From the IMG/VR virus record IMGVR_UViG_3300025652_000089, positions 1 to 54,513 of that record: DNA of 54,513 nt. One strand, 5' to 3'. A program made the position numbers and the translations under genes. This DNA comes from a virus. This document shows, piece after piece, positions 43,065-48,898 of this stretch; within the stretch, counting starts at the first letter, position 1; each line of letters starts with the position of its first letter. Under the pieces are notes generated by a model, which worked only from the letters and a program-made list of their open reading frames with translations, was not told the origin of the DNA and did no database searches.

Positions 43065-43090
43065 CCCCGATACTAATGAAAGTACCGAGG
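43065..43090 (-). ncRNA. Stable hairpin with strand-specific pairing
   Basis: Minus strand CCTCGGTACT pairs with AGTATCGGGG (10 bp, two G-U) around loop TTCATT. On the plus strand the same positions would be C-A mismatches, so the structure belongs to the minus transcript. Part of the 365-base gene-free stretch 43,028-43,391. Confidence 0.6.
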
Positions 43091-43120
43091 CGTTAAGTGG
43101 ACTTACTGTCTAATTGGATA

Positions 43121-43213
43121 GTTATTTAACGTGTTCTCTATCCCAGCCACATGGTCTGTATTTTTTGCTATGGAAGTGTTTGACTTCTTTCACTCCGCAC
43201 GTTAATAAATAAC
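43121..43213 (-). ncRNA. Structured RNA, three-way-junction-like
   Basis: Outer stem of 13 bp with a 3-base bulge: minus strand GTTATTTA-TTA-ACGTG against CACGTTAAATAAC. Inside are two smaller hairpins, GGAGTG/CACTTCC and CAG-A-CC/GG-CTG. About 93 nt. It matches no RNA family I can name. Lies between the 93-aa DnaA-like gene and the 194-aa gene. Confidence 0.55.
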
Positions 43214-43247
43214 ACAGTGGTCTGACTCAAGGCTTCTACCAGACTGT
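43214..43247 (-). ncRNA. Imperfect hairpin beside the structured RNA
   Basis: Minus strand ACAGTCTGG against CCACTGT with a 2-base bulge, loop of 18 bases carrying GAGTCAGA. Directly abuts the 93-nt element; may be part of the same fold. Confidence 0.4.
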
Positions 43248-43272
43248 ACGCTAAGTAATTCTCTGTTTAATT

Positions 43273-43334
43273 AACAACATCTCATCTGACTCGCACAGAT
43301 AGTGTCTCGTATATCCTTCTAGGAGATGGTTGTT
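43273..43334 (-). ncRNA. Two-copy structured RNA, copy A
   Basis: Outer stem AACAACCATCTC / GAGATGTTGTT (11 bp, one bulged base) enclosing a conserved core with CTAGAAGG, ACGAGACAC and hairpin ATCTG-TGCGAGT-CAGAT. Copy B is at 45,136-45,200. The core is nearly identical while the outer stem differs by compensating changes. Lies in the 3' UTR after the 93-aa DnaA-like gene. Confidence 0.7.
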
Positions 43335-43391
43335 ATTTACTGAAATAGTAGCACCATGTTATTTTAAACTTTAATTTGTTTATTGGTTTGG

Positions 43392-43673
43392 TTAATGCCT
43401 TGCGTATTCTTTGTAATCTTTATCTGTTTTTACTTTATTCTTAACTACACTTATCCCGTGATGAATACTTGAATGATTTATCTCGTATCCATTGTTAGCC
43501 ATATACTCTTGTATGTAAACTTGTTTTATTGGTCTCTTGTCACATAAGTAGTACAGTAGCTGTCTTGCGTCTACAATATCTCTACGCTTTGTCTTACTGA
43601 ATAACTCCTCTTTGCTCACATCGAACAAAGCACATACTTGGTCAACGTATTGACTGAAAATTTTATACTTCAT
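43392..43673 (-). CDS. DnaA domain IV-like DNA-binding protein (93 aa)
   Basis: QVCALFDVSKEELFSKTKRR, DIVDARQLLYYLCDKRPIKQ, and YMANNGYEINHSSIHHGISV follow the DnaA domain IV pattern, including the R-x-R-x-I-V-x-A-R-Q helix and the N-H-S-S-I-x-H-G signature. There is only this DNA-binding domain. Second such protein in the window (see 40,879). A GGGTATT palindrome lies about 18 bases before its start. Likely an origin-binding or regulatory protein. Confidence 0.75.
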   Translation of the reverse strand: MKYKIFSQYVDQVCALFDVSKEELFSKTKRRDIVDARQLLYYLCDKRPIKQVYIQEYMANNGYEINHSSIHHGISVVKNKVKTDKDYKEYARH

Positions 43674-43685
43674 ATTAACTTGATA

Positions 43686-43934
43686 TTAGTGGGTATTCAA
43701 ACACCCGATTTGATTATACATAAATAGTTCAACAGTATCTAGGTCTAGTGAACGCTTACCATGCCCTTTACCAGTGGGTCTATACAAAAACTTGGCATCA
43801 CTAAGTAGTTCAATAAAGTGACCATCCTCGTACATGATTACTCCAGTTGTTTTCTTATGAAGTAAAGATGGGTCTATGTTTTTTGGTATTCCTTGAAGAA
43901 AACCACTGCTTTGAAATTCTTTTAATGTTTTCAT
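43686..43934 (-). CDS. Hypothetical protein (82 aa)
   Basis: From ATG at 43,934 (MKTLKEFQSSGFLQGIPKNI); the earlier ATG at 43,952 overlaps a TATATTTG promoter box, so the later start is preferred. Basic middle (RPTGKGHGKRSLDLDTVELF). Its last codons run through the GGGTATT palindrome copy 2. No family recognised. Confidence 0.55.
   Translation of the reverse strand: MKTLKEFQSSGFLQGIPKNIDPSLLHKKTTGVIMYEDGHFIELLSDAKFLYRPTGKGHGKRSLDLDTVELFMYNQIGCLNTH
43691..43706. promoter_or_regulatory. GGGTATT palindrome, copy 2
   Basis: GGGTATTCAAACACCC on the plus strand; the single departure from symmetry becomes a G-U pair on the minus-strand RNA. It codes the end of the 82-aa gene and lies 18 bases before the DnaA-like gene start. 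Confidence 0.6.
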
Positions 43935-43949
43935 TGTAATTAATTTATA

Positions 43950-43957
43950 CAAATATA
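43950..43957 (-). promoter_or_regulatory. Possible -7 box TATATTTG
   Basis: TATATTTG on the minus strand, 15 bases before the ATG at 43,934, fits the Bacteroidota -7 consensus TAnnTTTG. No TTTG or TTG is found 19-21 bases further upstream, so this is a weak call. Confidence 0.35.
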
Positions 43958-43966
43958 GTAAATTAT

Positions 43967-45046
43967 TTAGACGTGTAATTGTCTTGAGTTTAACACTTCA
44001 TTTTCTCTGAACCAGTTACCACAAGACGAACAGTAATAATTGTGAAACAAATCATGCTCAACGTCAGAAAAACACTCTCCACACATAGGGGTGTCTTCAG
44101 TAGGGAATGAATCATCGCTCCATCCAATATCTATTGCTTGGTGACTCTCAGATGCATCAAAACTTGGCTCGTCAAGGTAAGACCTATAGTTATCATAAGA
44201 ATGTGGTTGTTCAAATGATTTATGAAGTTGAGTATTGCTTGATATTTCTTTTGGGTTAAAATATACCCAACAACTTATTGTTTTGTCATTTACTACAATA
44301 GGTATTTGCACTCGTCTGTACCATTGTGGATGACCTTCTAGTGCATCTAGTTTATCCATCTGTACATCACTTACCTTAAACACATCAACATCTACGTTAT
44401 GACCAACGCCTTTTTTATTGACAAGGTAGGGCAGACCGTTTACTATTAATGGATATTTATCCTTAGTGAATCCTGTCCCTATGTGAGTTGCTTTATCAAG
44501 GTATGAGTAGTAGTTGCTATAACCTTTTTTTAATGTCCCATATACCGCAACAAGATTATCTTGTAACACGTTAGCTTTTGAATACCATATACCATCTCTA
44601 TATGTATACAAGTTTCTGTTGTAGATTTGAAAAGAACGAGTCCTTAAGTTTATTGATACAAACCTTGATTCGTAGGTTTCTAGTTTACTTCTCCATGCTT
44701 TCCTTTTAATTGAACCTAGCTGTATTGCTAGTTGCTTGCTGTCGCAAACATTATCATTTCCTAACCCCTGTATAGTTCCGTTATGCATAAGTAACTCATC
44801 TTTGTTCTTACCACACACAAAGGGATGAGTATTCTCTAAGTTCACAGCACCTTTGGTTGCATATCTAAAGTGGGCAATGAATGGTCTATTTGTTAGTAGT
44901 ATTTTATACTCATCTGAATTGTGATAAGTAACTTTGAATGTATCTAGCCATACAATCCCTAATCCATCGGGATTTATTTTGCTTGATGTTTTTGCGATGT
45001 CTTCTGACATCATGTTGTCTTTCTGTTTAATAATAATTACACACAT
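43967..45046 (-). CDS. Glutamine amidotransferase II / gamma-glutamylcyclotransferase / zinc-ribbon fusion
   Basis: 359 aa with three parts. (1) Residues 1-160: class II glutamine amidotransferase (Ntn hydrolase) with nucleophile C2 (MCVIII), DGLGIVW, IAHFRYATKG and LLMHNG. (2) Residues about 165-262: GGCT/AIG2-like domain with VAVYGTLKKG, YLVNKKGVGH, VDVDVFKV and DKLDALEGHPQWYRR, where E237 is the likely acid-base residue. (3) Residues 321-346: zinc ribbon CGEC / CSSC. GATase II releases ammonia or transfers glutamyl groups; GGCT cleaves or cyclises gamma-glutamyl amides. With the amidoligase at 47,082 this predicts making and trimming of amide-linked amino acids or peptides. Confidence 0.85.
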   Translation of the reverse strand: MCVIIIKQKDNMMSEDIAKTSSKINPDGLGIVWLDTFKVTYHNSDEYKILLTNRPFIAHFRYATKGAVNLENTHPFVCGKNKDELLMHNGTIQGLGNDNVCDSKQLAIQLGSIKRKAWRSKLETYESRFVSINLRTRSFQIYNRNLYTYRDGIWYSKANVLQDNLVAVYGTLKKGYSNYYSYLDKATHIGTGFTKDKYPLIVNGLPYLVNKKGVGHNVDVDVFKVSDVQMDKLDALEGHPQWYRRVQIPIVVNDKTISCWVYFNPKEISSNTQLHKSFEQPHSYDNYRSYLDEPSFDASESHQAIDIGWSDDSFPTEDTPMCGECFSDVEHDLFHNYYCSSCGNWFRENEVLNSRQLHV

Positions 45047-45135
45047 AATTAACTTGATTTAATTGGTTTAAAAAGCGAATATACAATAATATTCTAATAT
45101 AGGTCTATTTCTTTTTTAATAAACTAACAATAAAA

Positions 45136-45200
45136 ATAACAATATCTCATCTGACTCGCACAGATAGTGTCTCGTCTACCCTTCTAGAAGATATTGTTAT
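45136..45200 (-). ncRNA. Two-copy structured RNA, copy B
   Basis: Outer 12-bp perfect stem ATAACAATATCT/AGATATTGTTAT around the same core as copy A (CTAGAAGG, ACGAGACAC, hairpin ATCTG-TGCGAGT-CAGAT). Lies between the 125-aa gene and the GATase-GGCT gene. The C-G pair of copy A is U-A here. Confidence 0.7.
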
Positions 45201-45220
45201 TATTTATCTAATACGTTTCG

Positions 45221-45598
45221 TTACCCGAATATCACTTCTCCATAGAATACAGTTTGTAAGATGACATCAGCAGTACACGCATCATCGTTCTCATTGATGG
45301 CATCCATTAGGTGTTCTATAGGCGTCTCTTGCACCTTGTCATGAACGTCTTTCAATGTTATTGACCTGTTATATTCACCGTCACATTCTTCGTCCATAAC
45401 TTTTAGCGCATTGCCATCCCTTAGTATTTGCATTAGTATATCTTCATAGCAATAAGTTTTTCCATTAGATATAGCTTTTTCATAATCAGACTTTGTAAAA
45501 TCTAATTCTATGCCATATCCAGATATATAATCTAATCCATTGCAAATAGAATTATAGAATAACTCTTCTGACTCTTTTTTTGTTAATGTAACCTTCAT
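45221..45598 (-). CDS. Hypothetical acidic protein (125 aa)
   Basis: MKVTLTKKESEELFYNSICN, then YEKAISNGKTYCYEDILMQI and HLMDAINENDDACTADVILQ. Starts in the stop of the upstream gene (ATGA). The pattern resembles small phage/plasmid proteins of unknown function; no enzymatic motif. Confidence 0.55.
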   Translation of the reverse strand: MKVTLTKKESEELFYNSICNGLDYISGYGIELDFTKSDYEKAISNGKTYCYEDILMQILRDGNALKVMDEECDGEYNRSITLKDVHDKVQETPIEHLMDAINENDDACTADVILQTVFYGEVIFG

Positions 45599-45879
45599 AA
45601 TTTTTTTTGGCTGTTATATTCTTTAATAAATTCTACTATTACTTGGTATACTTTGTTTATATCGCAAGTCATAACTGCCTCTGCAATATTTTTACTCATA
45701 TGTTCTTGATAACACTTGTCTACTACGGGCATCAGCCAATCCCAAGAGGAATGGTAATGTGTGTCTACGATAGTGCGGATGTTATCATCTGAATAGTGTA
45801 CATTGATGTACCCATTCATTTCATAGGTTTCAAAACCTTCAAACTCAGCTATAAGTCTGTTGTTTTCTTGTGTGTTCAT
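45595..45879 (-). CDS. Hypothetical protein (94 aa) with leader element 5
   Basis: Start chosen at 45,879 (MNTQENNRLIAEFEGFETYE). A longer reading from 45,906 would translate the conserved leader element, which in the four other copies is untranslated. Core WDWLMPVVDKCYQEHMSKN is a pattern known from phage proteins with the order 'YH.SWDWL.PVV..I'. Function unknown. Confidence 0.65.
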   Translation of the reverse strand: MNTQENNRLIAEFEGFETYEMNGYINVHYSDDNIRTIVDTHYHSSWDWLMPVVDKCYQEHMSKNIAEAVMTCDINKVYQVIVEFIKEYNSQKKL

Positions 45880-45888
45880 AATTGTTTT

Positions 45889-45907
45889 GATGGTAAGTAA
45901 CATCACC
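45889..45907 (-). promoter_or_regulatory. Leader element copy 5
   Basis: GGTGATG-TTA-CTTACCATC on the minus strand, 9 bases before the ATG at 45,879. Longest spacer of the five copies. Confidence 0.8.
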
Positions 45908-45914
45908 TATTGGT

Positions 45915-46001
45915 TTATAAAAATATAATTGCCATGATTATAATAATGATGCAGAAGGCATTAAGCATTGGCTCTGTGATTGTAAATTTGTTATTACTCA
46001 T
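45915..46001 (-). CDS. 28-aa single-pass membrane microprotein
   Basis: MSNNKFTITEPMLNAFC followed by a purely apolar stretch IIIIIMAIIFL. Its ATG overlaps the stop of the upstream 103-aa gene (ATGA). Small phage membrane peptides often act on host envelope functions or lysis; nothing more specific can be said. Confidence 0.5.
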   Translation of the reverse strand: MSNNKFTITEPMLNAFCIIIIIMAIIFL

Positions 46002-46309
46002 ACTTTCTCGTTAATTATTTCTTCACCATATATGTAAGCTAACATATTTACAACCTTTTCACTGTTATCGTAAACACTGGTTGCTTCACCGAAATTATCT
46101 AGTTCATATTGTTGACAAATGCCTACTGCTTCAAACGAATCTATACTATGCTTTTTAAGCCATTCAGACGCTTGGTAATAACCAATGATATAATAGTCCT
46201 CATTGAATGCTAAATGATGCCAATCGTCTCGGTTATTGTCAGTTAGCACCGCCTCATTGATAAGGTCTGAAACGTATGCGTTTAACTCTTCTTTAATACT
46301 TGCTTTCAT
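45998..46309 (-). CDS. Hypothetical protein (103 aa)
   Basis: KEELNAYVSDLINEAVLTDN, DDWHHLAFNEDYYIIGYYQA, SEWLKKHSIDSFEAVGICQQ, then YELDNFGEATSVYDNSEKVV. The order 'HH.AFN.DYYIIGY..A..WL..H....FE.I..V..YE...FG' is a pattern I know from phage early proteins of unknown role. Followed by an overlapping membrane microprotein. Confidence 0.65.
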   Translation of the reverse strand: MKASIKEELNAYVSDLINEAVLTDNNRDDWHHLAFNEDYYIIGYYQASEWLKKHSIDSFEAVGICQQYELDNFGEATSVYDNSEKVVNMLAYIYGEEIINEKV

Positions 46310-46389
46310 TTTTAATTGATTTTAATTGGTTTGTTTTACGAATGTATACAAACATTTTAATACTTGTCTAAATTACGTCTATTGATTTG

Positions 46390-46542
46390 TTAATTTTTGT
46401 TAATTGCCTTCAACAACCCTCTATTTACTGTAGGGTTTCTAGTCGCAAACCTATCTATTGCTTGCCATTTACTTACTCCGTACTCCTTACCTATCTTAAG
46501 ACCATTTAATAAAATAGTATAGGCTTTTTTGCACTCTTGCAT
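46390..46542 (-). CDS. Small basic protein (50 aa), HTH-like
   Basis: MQECKKAYTILLNGLKIGKE, YGVSKWQAIDRFATRNPTVN, RGLLKAINKN. Basic; the middle could form a short helix-turn-helix, but this is not secure. It sits alone in a 250-base gap; the remaining bases hold no gene that I can support. Confidence 0.5.
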   Translation of the reverse strand: MQECKKAYTILLNGLKIGKEYGVSKWQAIDRFATRNPTVNRGLLKAINKN

Positions 46543-46559
46543 TTTAGATTTTTTTAAGT

Positions 46560-46575
46560 GGGTATTCAAATACCC
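46560..46575. promoter_or_regulatory. GGGTATT palindrome, copy 3
   Basis: GGGTATTCAAATACCC, perfect 16-bp palindrome. Covers the stop codon of the 112-aa gene (its last codons are within the right arm). Confidence 0.6.
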
Positions 46576-46904
46576 GTTTGGTTTCTAGTTAATTCATTTA
46601 CGATGTGTATGTTGTCATGATGGGTTTTTATACCCATGTCGTAACAACTCACAATCATTTTGCAAGCATTCTCTTGCTGTTCCGTTAAGTCTTGACCTAA
46701 GAACCTTAACGCTTCGTTTTTCTGGCTCTCAGTAGGTATGTACTCACCGCCCGCTGTATAGTAATCAAACGCACTCTTTGCTCTGTTTTTCTCTGCCTTT
46801 TTAGCTTGTTTTTCTCGCTTTGCATTTGCGTATTCATAATCATTACTCATTTTCTCAGCGTATGCCTTTGCTTGCGCTTTGCTTGGTCTCCATTTGTAAC
46901 CCAT
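46566..46904 (-). CDS. Conserved phage protein (112 aa)
   Basis: MGYKWRPSKAQAKAYAEKMS, a Lys/Glu/Ala-rich middle, then SQKNEALRFLGQDLTEQQEN. First gene after the hammerhead ribozyme on the same strand, so its mRNA would begin at the ribozyme cleavage product with a 5' hydroxyl end. Function unknown. Confidence 0.6.
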   Translation of the reverse strand: MGYKWRPSKAQAKAYAEKMSNDYEYANAKREKQAKKAEKNRAKSAFDYYTAGGEYIPTESQKNEALRFLGQDLTEQQENACKMIVSCYDMGIKTHHDNIHIVNELTRNQTGI

Positions 46905-46994
46905 AATTTAATCAATTTGCGGCCTTCCTTCATATGTGTTCCCACTCCTATGCATTCAGCCTAGTTTATTCATCATGCGTATAGCATAATATAG
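46905..46994 (-). other. Leader between ribozyme and 112-aa gene
   Basis: Minus strand carries the motif TTATGCTATACG (46,992-46,979) followed by overlapping tiny ORFs of 6 and 15 codons before the 112-aa start. No gene supported. The motif also occurs at 40,868-40,879 and 28,014-28,027. Confidence 0.4.
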
Positions 46995-47049
46995 TTTCCG
47001 TTTCGTCCTTTTGGACTCATCAGTATGGGCGAATACCCATAGACGGAAA
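46995..47049 (-). ncRNA. Hammerhead ribozyme, type III
   Basis: Self-cleaving RNA. On the minus strand: stem III TTTCCGT with ACGGAAA (7 bp, open end), cleavage triplet GTC ending at 47,042, stem I TATGGG/CCCATA (6 bp, loop TATTCG), core CTGATGA, stem II GTCC/GGAC (loop AAAA), and core GAAA. All invariant positions (C3, U4, G5, A6, G8, A9, G12, A13, A14, the 10.1-11.1 G-C pair, the A15.1-U16.1 pair and H17) are met. Predicted cleavage between 47,042 and 47,041, splitting the amidoligase mRNA from the downstream gene. Confidence 0.94.
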
Positions 47050-47070
47050 GGAGACGCTAAGCGCGTCCCC
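47050..47070 (-). ncRNA. Hairpin abutting the ribozyme
   Basis: GGGGACGC/GCGTCTCC, 8 bp with one G-U and loop GCTTA, directly 5' of ribozyme stem III with no spacer. After cleavage it would cap the 3' end of the amidoligase mRNA and could protect it from exonucleases, or stack on stem III. Confidence 0.75.
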
Positions 47071-47081
47071 TTTGCGATTTG

Positions 47082-48059
47082 TCAGCTATTCCATCCCATC
47101 AATTCGAGTGCTTCATTTGTGTAAAACTCACGTCCCAAACATCGCATTCCAAAGCACTTAACAACTTCAGCACTTATCTTGTTAGTTGTTAATACCTTTT
47201 TAAAGACCTTAGCTAATTCTAGCTTAGCATTGACCTTATCCATGTCATTTGAATACATTGATTTGATGATAGGTGTAATGCGCTTAAGAAAGGCTGCATG
47301 TGTTCCGTTCGGGTTATTGATGCTGAAGTCTAAAAGCTCATACATTAACTCGTAGCGTCTCATGGTTTGTTTTACACTGGTAAAACGGCTAACCAATCTA
47401 AACTCAATTAAGTCCCCTTTTACTAAACATACATTATACCTACCGTTGTTGTTTATTCGCTCACTGTGGGAAATCTGCATGGTAGGGTTACCGTTGCAAT
47501 AGCCGTTCGACAGTCGCTTGTTGAAAAGCGCCAAAATGATTCCGCAATTTCCGCGAATTGCTTTCATTATTTCTTCGCCATCCATACCTTGCACCCCTAA
47601 TGTGATGTGGCCGCCACAACTTTGGTTGCTTGGTGAATACTCATCATTAATAACTTTCTTAGCGTCATGTATCATGCTGAAGACTTTATTTCGCCAAAGC
47701 CCTGCACCCACTAATGGTAAAATGTTAGTGATGGCTTCGACTCCATTTCTCACTCCATTTGCGCCACAACTTGAGTCGTATTCCCAATGTGAGAATAAAG
47801 GGTATTCTTTTATCGCGCTTCTTGGTACTGAGTTTTTTTCAATTTCCATTCCTATAGTAAAACGGCTATCCATTTCGTCATATCTCGCACCATTGACCAA
47901 GTTTTTCTTTGCATTACGGTTAAGGTTGACAATGTCTAGATGCTTCGCCCCTTTGTTGTGGGTAATTGGTCGAATGCCAATTCGACTACCTTCATGATAC
48001 CTTAAAACTTGTGCTCTATTGTTTTCACCTGTTACTTCGTATTTGATTGAATTATTCAT
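47082..48059 (-). CDS. Amidoligase (COOH-NH2 ligase family)
   Basis: 325 aa. Family motifs in order: FTIGMEIEK (67-75), WEYDSSCG (92-99), EAITN (108-112, the usual E-[LI]-x-[TS]-P position), SCGGHI (147-152) and IEFRLVSR (218-225). Amidoligases have a glutamine-synthetase-like fold and join a carboxylate to an amine with ATP. The literature on this family predicts gene sets with GATase II and GGCT/AIG2 domains that make or edit peptide modifications; both partners are fused in the protein at 43,967. The stop is followed after 11 bases by a hairpin and a hammerhead ribozyme. Confidence 0.85.
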   Translation of the reverse strand: MNNSIKYEVTGENNRAQVLRYHEGSRIGIRPITHNKGAKHLDIVNLNRNAKKNLVNGARYDEMDSRFTIGMEIEKNSVPRSAIKEYPLFSHWEYDSSCGANGVRNGVEAITNILPLVGAGLWRNKVFSMIHDAKKVINDEYSPSNQSCGGHITLGVQGMDGEEIMKAIRGNCGIILALFNKRLSNGYCNGNPTMQISHSERINNNGRYNVCLVKGDLIEFRLVSRFTSVKQTMRRYELMYELLDFSINNPNGTHAAFLKRITPIIKSMYSNDMDKVNAKLELAKVFKKVLTTNKISAEVVKCFGMRCLGREFYTNEALELMGWNS

Positions 48060-48076
48060 TTTGATTTGATTTAAGT

Positions 48077-48092
48077 GGGTATTTGAATACCC
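48077..48092. promoter_or_regulatory. GGGTATT palindrome, copy 4
   Basis: GGGTATTTGAATACCC, perfect palindrome in the 40-base gap between the 220-aa gene and the amidoligase start (17 bases before the ATG). Confidence 0.6.
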
Positions 48093-48099
48093 GTTTGAA

Positions 48100-48762
48100 T
48101 TATTGGTTAATTGTGTTTGCTATTAATGAGACTGCGGCGGAAATTTCCTCTAAATTGCTACCTGTTAAGTTACCGTTATCATCTATTCTCAATGATAGAT
48201 TTTTTCCATTCGTATTCTTAAATGATAATGTCAAAACATAGTTAACGCTCTCAGCTATTTCCGCGCTTTCTATTGCTTCATTTTCTGCTTCCGTAACTTC
48301 ATCCTCACTAGCATCAGCGTCAATGCCTAATGCTTCGTTTGACAGGTCAATGTCTTTGGCAAATTTCAATAACCCAATTAATGACCTGTCGGCTTTTTCA
48401 CTTGCAGCAATTAACCTATCACATGCCACATTGAACGCGGCAATAATTCGTTCGTCTAGCTTCGCTACCTGTAAACATCTGTTGTATTGGCGCTTTTCCA
48501 TTCCTAAAGCGATTGACCCAAATTCGTTTTTTGTCCATGATATACCAGCGTCTAGTAGCGTTTCTTTGCCTTCATCGCTATTAAACCATTCGGTCGCATT
48601 GGCGATGAGATTGGATAGGTGAACACTAGCAGTAAATTTTTTCGTAGCATAACTGTTTTTTGAACGCTTTGCTGCATTGATATCACGAATGTTCACTGCA
48701 ATTTTGAACGCATCGCTGTTGAGGAATGCCGCTTCGATTGATAAAATTTCTCTGTTTTCCAT
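48100..48762 (-). CDS. Hypothetical early protein (220 aa)
   Basis: First gene of the minus-strand arm. Residues about 55-110: SNLIANATEWFNSDEGKETL, ISWTKNEFGSIALGMEKRQY, NRCLQVAKL, a pattern like phage or plasmid DNA-binding or replication-associated proteins. An acidic linker (ASEDEVTEAENEAIESAEIA) leads to a small C-terminal beta domain (YVLTLSFKNTNGKNLSLRID). The position next to the divergent promoter region suggests very early expression. Function unknown. Confidence 0.55.
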   Translation of the reverse strand: MENREILSIEAAFLNSDAFKIAVNIRDINAAKRSKNSYATKKFTASVHLSNLIANATEWFNSDEGKETLLDAGISWTKNEFGSIALGMEKRQYNRCLQVAKLDERIIAAFNVACDRLIAASEKADRSLIGLLKFAKDIDLSNEALGIDADASEDEVTEAENEAIESAEIAESVNYVLTLSFKNTNGKNLSLRIDDNGNLTGSNLEEISAAVSLIANTINQ

Positions 48763-48779
48763 AGTTAAAGTGTTAATTA

Positions 48780-48824
48780 TCAGCGAGTTAAGTGATTTAT
48801 TTGGTTTGTGTTACTCGCTTTCAT
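48780..48824 (-). other. Possible 14-codon leader ORF with hairpin
   Basis: MKASNTNQINHLTR upstream of the 220-aa gene; AGCGAGT (48,782-48,788) and ACTCGCT (48,813-48,819) form a 7-bp inverted repeat across it. Could be a regulatory leader; weak evidence. Confidence 0.3.
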
Positions 48825-48882
48825 GCTGTAAATATACACTATTCACTAGAATTAGACGGTAATTAGACAAGTTTTATGCAGT

Positions 48883-48898
48883 GGGTATTCAAATACCC
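48883..48898. promoter_or_regulatory. GGGTATT palindrome, copy 5
   Basis: GGGTATTCAAATACCC, perfect palindrome in the divergent region, about 120 bases before the first minus-strand gene. Confidence 0.6.

Noticed and set aside
43273-43334. Reading copy A of the two-copy RNA as a hammerhead or twister-sister ribozyme
   Set aside because: It has CAGATGA instead of CTGATGA and no GAAA; the twister-sister-like loop lacks the other required helices, so I left it unclassified.
43934-43952. Earlier start (43,952) for the 82-aa gene
   Set aside because: It would overlap the TATATTTG box and lengthen the protein by only six residues.
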